NCBI RefSeq assembly: GCF_000003815.2
Contig: NC_049979.1
Span: 7,854,217 to 7,918,216 of the forward strand
DNA: 64,000 nucleotides
Direction: 5' to 3'
DNA from: Branchiostoma floridae
Taxonomy: Eukaryota > Chordata > Leptocardii > Amphioxiformes > Branchiostomatidae
Shown: positions 38,928 through 50,511 of the stretch, piece after piece
How the letters are laid out: the number at the start of each line of letters is the position of its first letter
Numbering within the stretch: the stretch's first letter is position 1
Translations under genes and position numbers: made by a program
The notes under the pieces: generated by a model
Databases searched by the model: none
Told to the model about the DNA's origin: nothing
What the model saw: the letters and a program-made list of their open reading frames with translations, nothing else

Positions 38928-41900
38928 TTATTTTTTCATGGTAAATGCATTGATTGCCATTTCCACTGGATGGTCCCCCATTTTCTTCTTCATTAATAGT
39001 TTCTCCTGTATGGTTTCCAGGGCCCGTGATTTCCCAGCCTGCCACTTCAGTGCTGCCAGTGTCTTTGGAGGATCTTTCGCGGTGTGCTGAGGTGACCTGG
39101 TAGGAGACTTGACTTTCTTGGCCTTTTCAGGCTCTGGTTTGTGCACCACCTGCAACTCCTTTGGCACTTCTATGGTCTTGGCTAGTTCCTCCACAGCTAT
39201 TCTTTCCATGATGCTGTCCTGTAGCGTAGGTGGGAAAGAAGATTAGTCTCTCACGTAAAACAGTACATCACCTGGTGTCCAAATATTGAAAGCTATCGTC
39301 TCAACTTTTTTACAATGGTATGCAAACTGAATTCTGTCACTAAGTTTTAGTACACCGATGACAGACAAAGCAGAACTAACTTCCTGCGACCTTATTGCTG
39401 ATAATTGATAAATTTATTTATAAGTGTACTACGTCAAATATGGTACATTGATTAGCAATGAGAATTCCAGGTAATTCTATTGTAGAAATCCTTCAGTGAA
39501 GGCAAGCTTAAGGACCTCACCTTAATCATCTGAAGTTTTTGCAGGTAGGACAGCTCGTCCAGAGGTGTTGTCCGTCTTTTCAAGCACTTGTCTGAAATGT
39601 TGTCCACTGCAAGCAGTATCTGTGCCAGGTCAGTGCTCTGTAGACACAGATTGATTGAAATGGATGGTTTATTTTCACTTATATGACTTAGAATTCTAAA
39701 AATGAATCCTTTCTTTTGTTCACTGCCAAGCTATTGATCTCAACTGATTCCAGAATTGAAAGTACAAAGGCACAAGTCAATGTGACTGCAAACTTGCTTG
39801 TGTTTGCTCCCCTACGTCACTCAATGGAAATGTAAAATGCATTAACAGGTAACATTACATGTAGTTCCTTACCTGTACTACGTAATCCTTGCTCTTTGCC
39901 TGTAGATCCTGTTCCATTTTCTTGTTTGCATCCATCGTTTTCTCCTGGTTGGCTTGTAGTTCTGACAGATCCTTGTTGATTTGCTGTGTGCAAAAATTGA
40001 GATGTCATGACAAAGATAAACATTTAATAGCTTTAGTGTTCAACCCTAATGGCTCATCAATCCTCCTAATGCATCTAGCAAATCTTGGGCTCAGTGTATA
40101 ACTCTGGGTACTTCACAACAAAATATAACATTACCTCCCATTGGTAGATACATGATATTATGTAATTTAAAAGACTCACCACTTTCTTGTGTTCATGTTC
40201 ATGCTTGAGCCTCTGCAGTCTTTGGTTTCCCTCTTCACTCTTTCAATAAAAAGAAAATGATATGTTTTGATGAATTGTCGTGTCAAGTCACAGTTTATTG
40301 CACAACGGTTGCATCAGGTACAAATTTTTGGCATATCTCATCTCCATAGCAATAAAACACCCAGAGCTGGTGTCAAGAACCTCCTTGGGTTATGATAGCT
40401 GCGCTTTCTACCGCCAATGTTCTAAAATTATCTCGCTCTGGGCCTTCAGTGAACCCGACCTCCCACTAGACCTCTCGTCAGCCCTTAAAGCTGATAGGGC
40501 TATCCAGTCAGAGTACAGGTTATCGATTGATTAATGGATTGACCTGTTCTATTGTTAATGGCTACTATGGTTTGTTGTTAAATAATTGATTGAGCTGGCA
40601 TAATTAATTCATCCTGCTATTATGAGATTCACCCAGTACTGACGTTCTCAACATTATCTGGCATTGAATGAAGAGTAAATTGACTTAGACACTTCATGAG
40701 TTGGCTGGAGTATTAGCTGTTATTTCAATTACACATAATCCTTTTGGGGGGGAGGGGTTCAATCATGACACAGTGAATATGTGTTTTGTAATTCTACTAT
40801 ACTATACAATTATTTTAACCATGAACTTCAAGCACCTTAAAACAACTGTTTCCCTCCTACAACAAAATAAACCACATAGAAAGTAGATGCATTTGCAGTA
40901 ATGCCACTAACCTGGTCCATAAGTTTGCTGACCCGTCTGGACAGGTCCATGTTGGTGTTGTGAAGGGTGTCGTGTCTCATCATGGTGGCATTGATCATGG
41001 AGTCACCCACCTCCAGGTAGCCTGCACATCACAAGAATATGGTTAGTACGTGGCAAACCTGTATTTGTCTTTCTTCCAACTATCATAAATGTCACAGTGA
41101 TCCTGTCAGTGATGCCATGCCAGTGTTGTGGACCCAAGTTAGTGTCACACAAGGTGAGCAGCCAATGACTGCAGAGCTTTATGCTTAACTTTATTCTTTA
41201 CATGGAAACACATGGAATCCCAGCATGGCATTTTCTCAGAATGAGGCTCTTTCCTGGACTAAAACAGACTGTCTATTGGTTTCTCATCGTAGCAAAATCC
41301 TCCAGGAGAGATCTATGATACCAGCCCCAGTTTGAGCTGTTTTATTTAGTACACACACTAGTCTGGCAGAACCAGAATGACTTTGGGGTGATAACCAGGT
41401 TATGAAAATAACGTTATGTCAATACCAATGGGGAAAATGAAAACTTTTCAAGAATTTTCTCACCTTCTGGCATGTTGTCAATCACTCTCAGCAAGTAGGC
41501 CTCGAACTTCTTGTACTGCTGCAGTTTGTTCTGGAGTTTACTGTGTCTGAAAGTAAATATATCAGCAGTATTGATGGTGAACCCTTAAGATTTCTTCAAG
41601 GAAATCAGAGAATTTGCAGTCTAATTGTGACAATCATGGTCATCATCGGCATTCGCTTGTGGCCAAGCATTACAATCATGGTATCATTGTGAATATATAT
41701 TGTTCATGTTTTCCTGAAAAGCTAGAACTCCATTCTATAGTTGAGTACAGTGCACTACTGAATTCTTCATTGAAATTGGTAACATCTGCCCACCTGATTT
41801 TCAGCTCTTCCAGTTGCTCTTCCAGCATCTGTTGCTCGTTGGCCTTCTGTTCGTTCAGCTTCAGTTCTGTCTGGTACTTCTGGATGGCTCGCCTCCGCTT

Positions 41901-44900
41901 GGCATCATTCTCTGTGATGAACTTTTCAAACTTCTGGACTCTGTCCTTTATCTAGCGGGACATGGAGGATCATTGTGTTAGGTTCTTGTGGGTAATGAAT
42001 GAATGAATGAATTGAATGAATGTTGTTGTATTGTAATGTAATACTTTGCAGCCATAAGCTGAATTACATATAAGGTACAGTCACTACAATACGATCATGG
42101 CAAAACAACATATTACAACTTAGCATAAACTTTTATTATAAATTAAAACATCAATATGAAAGTACGCTTTAAACATGACCGTTAACAATTATAGTCAATA
42201 CAGCAAGAATTAACAGACGTTATGTAGAAACAACAATTGATCTTCTTACCCTATTACCTTGTAATGCTTTGCAATAAAGGTAATAGGGTACTGAATGGTG
42301 AAGATGGATCACCCCATGGTGGGAAGAAGGTAAATATGTCTTTATGACATACTAGTAATATTTCATTATTTTTGTTGTTATCTGCTGAAGCAATAGCCTC
42401 TACATCAGTATCATTAATGCTGTAACACCATACGTTGCTATACCTCATACTAGTCATACAAAAGACTCATAGCCATAGCACAAAGAACTGATGTGAACCT
42501 TAAGGAAGTCAGCATTGAACCAGAACTCTGGGTCAACGTTAACTATATAAAGTGACATAATGGCAGTTGACTAAATACCCATCTTTGTCACTGACAGCAC
42601 AGAAACTCTATATCAGACACCTTACATGTGCCACCACATGTAACCACAACAAATGGCATCAGGACTGAGTTTGTATTACTTGTGTGCACCAACCCCCAGG
42701 ACAGTGGTAGACTACCAATGCACATGAAGATTGCATTACTCGTTTGATGGATCATTATCATCTGGGTTAAAGGGAAATTCCTCTACTGACACTAGAGCCT
42801 TGTAGCAGATGAACAACTTCTGCTACATCCATGACTTCCCATGAATGAAATGATTAATGGATATGTGAACATCTATTCCCCTGATGCAACATTCAATACC
42901 AAGTGGCTATTCTGTGGATGTCATTTAATCCTATCAAAGATCTTGCTGTTACTTTCTGACAAATAGATCCCCAGTGAATGGTATAGTAGAAATGTTGGCA
43001 TTGAAAACGAATCTCTTTTAGTTCGCTGGCAGCATTTTCCTTCAAAATGGTCGAAGATTGTTGAGAGTCTAATTTGACATTTTGACTTCTGAAGCACAAT
43101 CAGGCATTGTTCCAATTGCAACTTGTCACAGAGTACTGTATACAATGGTGCAATGTTACAGGAAGGGTCAAACCCCTCTAACCCTACCCTTCACCCCACA
43201 ATGGGTCTGCAGAGAGGGATGCAGGGGCAGCATTCCTGGTGAGATTGTGTAAATTTTGCACCCACTTTCATAGTAAGGATAAACCTGTTCTTTAACTAGA
43301 TCTCTTTTACATATCATTTCACAGCTAGGATATATAAAACCCTCTCCAACAAGATCTCTTAAGTGTCACTGATGGAAACTACTGGATAGTAGTTGAAACA
43401 AATGACCATTTCCAAAGCCATATCCAGTTGCTAGAGTAACTACTTTTTGCGCCCACCTTCTGCTGTTTGTTCTGCAGTTCCAGCTGCCGCTGCTTGCATG
43501 TCTCCATCCGCTTGTGGAACTCCGCCCGCTTGGCGCTGAGCTCCTCGTCGACCCGCTCCACCTCCACCTCCTTCTTCAGCAGCAGAGTCTTCTGCAGGGT
43601 GCGGAACCCGTTCTCCAGCAGGCGGCCTGCAGACTGGAGATAACAGATTATATAGATTTAAGTTAATGAATGAATGAATGGTTTATTTGTTGCACAACAC
43701 AACTTCAGTAAAAACATTTGGCAGCCAATTGGCTGAATTGTACGTTTTTTTCCATAAAATCCTTAGTACATCGAGTTAAAGACTATCTGATGAATAACAC
43801 TTATACACACTAAAACTAAGTATCCTTTAAAACTTTATATAAATATAAGTAAGTTACAGTTTACAAGAATAACTGATAGTCCAACTGTCATGACATATGT
43901 TTGCATCTAAATGTTTTAAAAAAAGAGTATTCACGTTGTCTTGATGTTGTATTGTAATGTATTTCCCCTGACCAGTGGAGGAATCAATTACAAGCTAAAT
44001 GTCGACATGCAGACTGGGGGGACCGCAGAGATAACATATAGATTTTAGTTACAGTCTACAAGAATAACATGTAATAGTCAACCTTTAACTTTAAGTCTTC
44101 TTCGTCACACAACCTTCTTTAATTTTTCAGTTAATGTTTTGACGACCATCTGTCACCTTCATCACATCAGTACAAAATGAAACAAATGCTATTGGTGCTA
44201 TATGAACTAGACAGAGTCAGTGCAAGCTACAAAAATGTATATGATATATAATGTACATAAAATTAGTCTCAGACTAGAGTTTTAAAACAACTAGGAGACT
44301 GATAATTAGTACATCTCCAAAGTGCATGGTTTTGATTCTCCTTGCTTGCTGCAAGGTCACAGTGTCCACAAGTATGACACTACAGTGGTATACACCCTCA
44401 CATACACAATAGCTTACACATTTGAAGATAGAGGCAACCAATCTCAAATCACTCTTCCCAAATTGACGCACAGAAAACAGCCTGAGTGACAGATTTTACC
44501 CACCTCCTTGACGACTGGGTACTTGTGGATGTCATCTTCAAGTTCTTCATCTTCCCTGAAGACATAAGTGAAATATTAATGCTGGCATTACCCCCTCACT
44601 CTGTAGCTAAGCATTCATTATTCAGAAATACCAGTAAAATGTCTTATCATGGCCTGATGGATGTGCTGTTTGACTCCTGATTGACCTTAGACCTTAATCT
44701 AAATGTAAAGGACTTATCTGCTGGGGTTTGTGATAAAGAATATCCAACTTAACAGCTAAGGAAAGAACTTTAAGGGTTGATGTTGATTTGCCAATGCTTA
44801 TGTGACTTATGTATTCAACTCTGCCAAATAGTAAATTGGAAACAAGTCATGCTAATTGTTCAGAGGTCACCAAATACTGTACCTTAAAAGGGAAATTAAC

Positions 44901-45776
44901 AGTAATGTTATAGTTGTTTGTGATTGAAAAATTCTCCAAATTTCATCCGAAAGGAGGAAGAAGATTTTCCATCATATGGTCAGATTTAGGTTGAAATAGA
45001 GGAGGCCGGAGGTGCGTGATTTTATGGTGTCCCTTCTGTGTTATACCTTTTTGATTTCGAATTGTTTAATATCATGTTGTCTGAATTCTACACTCTGGCC
45101 AGATTCGATACCGATATGAATGGGCAAACAACTGTAGTTGTCTAACGTAAAGGACCCTTGCTTATAAATGCTGTCCAAACTGTTTATGGTAACTCAGGGG
45201 TCTACTTCCTGTCCCAAAGCTTTACAAATGTCCCATGATGAATAAACCAAAATGTAAAGCGGGACTTATGTGGATCTGGGCTACAATAAGGTAACAATAA
45301 CGGGGTTTGATTAATTGTAAAGATGGCGTTTTAGGAAATAAACGCACAGGATTAGCAACCATAGTCACTCGGAGACTGGAAGAAAGACGGTGGTATGTGC
45401 GTGGAGGGCCGTTATCATCAACATAGAAACTCGTTCGTGACAAATACTCCCTTGTGGACGTTTACTCAAAGCTGACAGATCTCTTCGCGAAAGGCCATTA
45501 AAGAATTAGTAGAGAGACCCACACAGATTTCAGAAATTTGCGTAGATGTGACCAAAAGGGCTGGAGGAGCTGGAGAAGCCGTATTGGTTCAACCACAGTC
45601 CCAAGTAAGAGTAACAAGCATGTCGGAAGGTAACCGATCCCTGTGTTGTCTTTGTCAAGACTGGTCCTCGACCACCGGCTAACCTGGTGATTAACAGCCA
45701 CTTACCTTTCACCAAGCTGGGTGACGAACACGTTTCTCTTGGGCTGCTCCAGGTTCAGACGGAAAGGGTTCGCCAT
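38928..45776 (-). CDS. CCDC42/CFAP73-family coiled-coil protein (409 aa, 10 exons)
   Basis: Exons in transcript order: 45776-45706, 44555-44504, 43633-43457, 41951-41794, 41546-41464, 41021-40912, 40239-40180, 39983-39873, 39637-39521, 39218-38928. They sum to 1230 nt with consistent phases. The start MANPFRLNLEQPKRNVFV is short and polar. Residues about 45-155 (TLLLKKEVEVERVDEELSAK ... KFEKFITENDAKRRRAIQKY) carry the DUF4200 pattern of CCDC42 and CFAP73, and nearly all the rest is charged heptad-like coiled coil. The last 96 residues are basic (KPEPEKAKKVKSPTRSP). CFAP73/MIA2 belongs to the axonemal modifier-of-inner-arms complex, and CCDC42 is needed in sperm flagella; a ciliary role here is inferred from the family. 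Which paralogue it is cannot be decided without a tree. Confidence 0.8.
43333..43450 (+). repeat. Partial copy of the 34368-34680 retroposon
   Basis: TATAAAA at 43333-43339 is followed by AACAAGATCTCTT and the same short frame as at 34405 onward, ending FQSHIQLLE-stop. The copy stops about 7 bp short of the donor of CCDC42-like exon 3 (43457) and is on the strand opposite to that gene. Confidence 0.6.
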
Positions 45777-46877
45777 GATCACAAGCTTTCCGTGCACTGT
45801 GGTTCACTGTAATGGGCGTGAGTGAGACCGGAGCGCCTGAAAAGTTTTGTGTTTGCCCCTAGTTGTGATTAGCATATGAAACGATTAACTCCCATAACAA
45901 CCAGTGTTTACCTGTAGCCCCGCGCACCACGTGACCCGTTTCAGGTGACACCACTGTGCCGCGGACAGGGAGGTAGGCAAACACACCTGTCCAAAGTCGA
46001 GACAAAGGTCTGCAGCACCGGGGTGCCTCAAGCATGTATGAAGTACAACGACAACTTCATGGTGCCAATGTCGTTTTCAGAGTCAATTTGGATTTTTTTT
46101 TCATTTAAATGTTGCAAATCAATTTTAGCGTAGATTGACAGACAACATGCAAGGCAACTTAAAAAGTTTGTTGAGTATGAAATTCCGCTCCCCTTACCCC
46201 AGAGGAATACAAGAAATTTAAAGTTATGTTCTTCCTCTGAAACCATGGTCTGAAAAGCACGTTAATTAAGAGCATTGTCCATTGTGATCGTCATGTGACC
46301 GATTGGGGTCAGCGATGGGACAAGAAAAGCTGTTTACTTCTGTTTCGGGCAAGGGGAAAGACTGAAATGTAGTGGAACTAAATTATGCGAAAACATAACG
46401 TTACCTCTTCTGCCATAAACACTCTACTCGTAAGTAGAATGCGTTACTCTCCAAGCAGAGGTTAGGCTCCGGCTGCTTTTTGACGTTTTTTTGGGCGCGG
46501 CCGCACAAAATAAAAAAGCCCAATGAAACGCCTAAAAAACGTTTTAAAAAAAGCACCCGGAGCCTAACCTCTGCTTGAAGAGTAGAATGCGTGACTATTT
46601 GACGATTGCATTGACTATATATCTTCACAGTGCGATCTTAAAACGTAAATATACGCAAATGATATTTTGGTCCCCCTGATTGATGTATTCAGATGAAATG
46701 GCAACAAAATGACACGTGTGACGTCATGTATTTCTTTTTATTTCATACTTAACTTTACAGATAACGTTACTGACATGTAAAGCTCCACAATCTTACTTTT
46801 TCATGTCTCTGTAAGATCACACCTAAATTGGCGTTAGAAAGTTCGTTTCTTTACAACAATGGCCTCCGTGGTAAACT
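45777..46877. other. Region between the CCDC42-like start and the MYND gene stop
   Basis: It should hold the promoter of the minus-strand CCDC42-like gene and the 3' UTR of the MYND gene. TTTATT at 46737-46742 (AATAAA on the minus strand) is a good poly(A) signal about 140 bp past the MYND stop. A recent MITE lies at 46445-46584. No other gene is seen. Confidence 0.5.
46445..46584. mobile_element. 140-bp MITE with a perfect 8-bp target duplication
   Basis: The ends are TACTCTCCAAGCAGAGGTTA at the left and, inverted, TACTCTTCAAGCAGAGGTTA at the right; the match runs to CTCCGG with one mismatch. GAATGCGT flanks both sides (46437-46444 and 46585-46592). The 8-bp duplication suggests a hAT-like mobiliser. 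A related end (TCTCCAAGCAGGGGTTGGG) lies at about 52619-52640. Confidence 0.88.
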
Positions 46878-49375
46878 CTATTTGGAGTCTACACTAGTCT
46901 TGATGGTTTGTCTGAAACTGGCTAGAATGTCCTTCTTGTTACAGCAGAATTCCTTGTGGCTGTCAAACCAGTGGATCCTCTGGCACTCGACACTGCAGTA
47001 GCGCGCCATGCGGCATCTGTGGAAAAGGTACAACGAGAATCATTTATAAAATATGTCAAAATGAATGACACCCTTCTACAGACAAGAACGCAAGTCAGTA
47101 ACATTTACACAACGTTTTCTTTTCTTTTTTCTTTGCACTCGCAAAGTGCTTGTACTGTCAATTTACCTAAAATGACAAAACAATGGCCAAAAAAAAAATA
47201 CGGTTCCTAAACATGGACGATGAATCAGTAACGTTACTCAATCCTATACGACGTCAATCGCCACTAAATGAGGAGTTGTTCAGTGTCCCTTGTCATCTAA
47301 AACCTTCAACGCACGAGAGATCACTAGACTTCCAAGCCGGGACCCGGTCGGGCAGCTTACGGGACTATGATGAAAAGACAACAAAGCTCACGGGGCGCAA
47401 AAATATTAGTTATGAGCCTAAATTGTGTTTATATTCTTTGATAAAAGCCTTATTTTTCGTTTCCATCAAATATCCCGGCCGGGTCCCTGTTTGAAAATGT
47501 GACCGATGCCTAAACTATCACTCACCTCTCGCATGCCCCGAACCTGGCGGGCGCGTCCTTCTCACTGTTGAAACAGATGGGAGAGGAACACACCGCGTCC
47601 AGGATCAGGCCGTCTTCTCGAAGCATCTGCGGGGAGAAGATACAGTCGTCGTGGTCGTGTTTGGTCGCCAGCCGGTCCAGGCGGCTTTGCGACTTGTAGT
47701 AGTTGACTTTGCCTGGCTCCTGTAGCTCCCATGTCACGAGGGAAGCATGGCGAAGTAGACAGCTCACAAAGTCAGATCTAGGCAAGATCAGAAAATCAGT
47801 TGAGATGAAATGAACTGTTTGCACAAGGCCTAGGGGAACGAGAAGACTATACCTTAGTAAATCTTATGATAATTGTTGTGCATCAGCCGTCATCCTCCTG
47901 ACACCTGATCGACTATGCATACTAAATCTTATGGTGAGCCGGCATGATTGTATAGTATTAAATGTATCCACTACCGACCGGTACAAAACCGAGAACACAA
48001 CAAGCACATTCTTGTCCAATTATCAGCTGTACATTTTCAGACAAAGCTAGTGGTATGCAACTACTTTAACATATTACCCGTAACTGACAATGAATTTGAC
48101 TTTGTCCCGGATAAGATTATTTGCTCACACACTTACTCTTTGTGTTTTAAGCCCGTGTTTTCTTGCCAGTAGCTGCGAGCTTTGTCCAGGATAGTCTGTA
48201 CAGCCTCCTTCATGCCAAGCGCTTCCAGTTTGGCGACACAGTCCGGCCCACCAACCTCTGCTACGTACAGAGCCATTCTCAAACCAAACCTGGAACAAAG
48301 CTGTCGTTTATCAACTATCCAATTAGGTACACTAGCAATCGAGGTCAATCTGAACAGAGGTATTTCAGATGTTGACTTGACGCTCGGTGCGCTCAATTCG
48401 ATATTCGATCAAAACACAGCAATGAGTGGACCCAACCCTTATCTAATACCAATACTGGCGTCTTCTACGAACAGGTACGTATAAAGCAAGTGATAATAAA
48501 TTTTAGTGCCTTTTGAAAAACGTATACATTTATATCAAGAGGATAAAAGACAGTGCTATACACCGCTAACTCCACAGATTAACAATTAAGTGACAGAGAT
48601 TCAACAATAGGAAGGAAGCATACCAGGTGGTGACGACGTTGTCTTTCTGCAACATCTGGATCAGGAGATGCCCGAAGGACGGCAGTTTGGGGTGTCCCTC
48701 GCCGAGCATGGCGAGCAGACGGCGAGCCTTCATGGTCGTCAGGGTGTTGTGGATGCCCCACAGGACTAACCACGGCACAAAGTCTAAATCGTTGTCATCG
48801 TCGTCACTACTGCTGTCACTGCTGTCGTTGTCTTCCTCGTCTTTGGCGCGAAACAGGCCGCGGTGGTTTAACTCCGTCAGCTCCGGATGCTCTAGCGCGG
48901 CAGTCAGCATGACCTGATAGAGACTGAGTAGTTGGGGAGCGAACTCGCCCATCTTTGCAAGTGCGGGTTCGTACATACAAATGTTACAGAAGAACATGGA
49001 TAGAGCACACACGGGAACGCCTCCAAGCTGGTACCTCGCGAAGGAGTTCTGCTCTTTTTTGCGCCTCCTGTGTACGGAGGTGCTCCTGGTGTTAGCTCTG
49101 TAAACTATCGCCAACATTATCTCTAGAGATGGCTTCATCGTCTTCTCTGTGACCATCTGAACGACTTTTGCGTCTTTTGGGCTCGGGAAGTCCGAGAACG
49201 CGTCCAGATCCTCCACCTGTTCCCGACATTTGTGAGCGGCTCTGCTAATGTTGGCGAGGTGGTTAGCGGTAATTCGCTCCGCAAGTGTCGTCAGGTCCTC
49301 CGTGCAGTCTGGGCAGATACAGATGTCCACGTGGCCTCCCATGCCATCCGTCTGAGCTGGATTTAGTGCCATCAT
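46878..49375 (-). CDS. Protein with a C-terminal MYND zinc finger (431 aa, 4 exons)
   Basis: Exons in transcript order: 49375-48624, 48289-48137, 47777-47526, 47016-46878; 1296 nt, phases consistent. The start is MMALNPAQTD. An N-terminal CICPDC pair lies near residues 19-24, followed by a mainly helical region and a D/S-rich acidic loop (DEEDNDSSDSSSDDDDNDLD, about 175-195). The C-terminus has a full MYND ligand set: C365, C370, C384, C387, C393, C397, H406, C410, in the typical RYCSVECQRIHW context. MYND fingers bind proline-rich partners. I cannot place the body of the protein in a named family, so function is open. The ATG could be either of two adjacent codons. Confidence 0.8.
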
Positions 49376-49559
49376 TTGAAGGTAAATAGTGAGCGTGGTT
49401 TTGGACGATGTCTATTTTCTACGTGAACAGACACAGTGTTCATAAGATGCTGTTGACGTGCTGTTATGGCAACTATTCTTGAAGATGTTCTAGTTCTATG
49501 TGCTGCTAAGATGTTCGTGAACATCATGGCATGTACTGATATACAGTATTTGTGTATGC

Positions 49560-50335
49560 AGTAACGTTGCACTAGCAACATAACTGTCCCTGGTGCTGAG
49601 CCGTCATGCATGTAACGCTGCACTAGCAAGATTCCTGTCCCTGGTGCTGAACCGACATGCATGTAACGTTGCACTAGCAAGATACTAGTACCTGTCCTGG
49701 TGCTGAACCGTCATGCATGTAACGTTGTACTAGCAAGATACCTGTCCCTGGTGCTGAACCGTCATGCATGTAACGTTGCACTAGCAAGATACTAGTACCT
49801 GTCCTGGTGCTGAACCGTCATGCATGTAACGTTGTACTAGCAAGATACCTGTCCCTGGTGCTGAACCGTCATGCATGTAACGTTACGTAACACTAGCAAG
49901 ATACCTGTCCCTGGTGCTGAACCGTCATGCATGTAACGTTGTACTAGCAAGATACCTGTCCCTGGTGCTGAACCGTCATGCATGTAACGTTACGTAACAC
50001 TAGCAAGCTACCTGTCCCTGGTGCTGAACCGTCAAGCATGTAACGTTACGTAACACTAGCAAGATTCCTGTCCCTGGTGCTGAACCCTCATGCATGTAAC
50101 ATTTCCCTAGCAAGCTACCATTCCCTGGTGCTGAACTGTCATGCATGTAACGCTGCACAAGCAAGCTACCTGTCCCTGGTGCTGAACCACCATGCATGTA
50201 ACGTTGCACTAGCAAGATACCTGTCCCTGGTGCTGAACCGTCATGTATGTAACGTTGCACTAGCAAGCTACCTGTTTGCACTAGCAAGCTACCTGTCCCT
50301 GGTGCTGAGCCATCATGCATGTAACGCTGCAAATA
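49560..50335. repeat. 51-bp minisatellite, about 15 copies
   Basis: The unit (CTAGCAAGATACCTGTCCCT, then GGTGCTGAACCGTCATGCAT, then GTAACGTTGCA) repeats head to tail, with a common 57-bp variant that has an extra ACGTAAC. Copies differ by a few substitutions and one is cut short near 50270. It lies between the MYND gene and the esterase. The ORFs across it on both strands exist only because the repeat lacks stops. Confidence 0.95.
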
Positions 50336-50511
50336 CAATGAATGAATGAAAGAATGCTCACTACACATGATCTTTAAACTGTTTATCTTAAACGATCAGA
50401 GACAATGTTGGTCTATTTTTGTCAACAGAATTAAACGTGTCGTACAGCAAATTTAAAGATTGTAACATGTTAGAGAAATTTGAATGTTGCCATATATTTC
50501 TGATGTAATCG

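Noticed and set aside
40280-40534. 84-aa plus-strand ORF in a CCDC42-like intron
   Set aside because: No family resemblance, no splice support, and it is antisense to the host gene; it may be part of an unidentified repeat.
50000-50368. 122-aa minus-strand ORF with repeated MHDGSAPGT motif
   Set aside because: It is a translation of the 51-bp minisatellite; indels of the 57-bp variant break it, and no splice or start context supports it.
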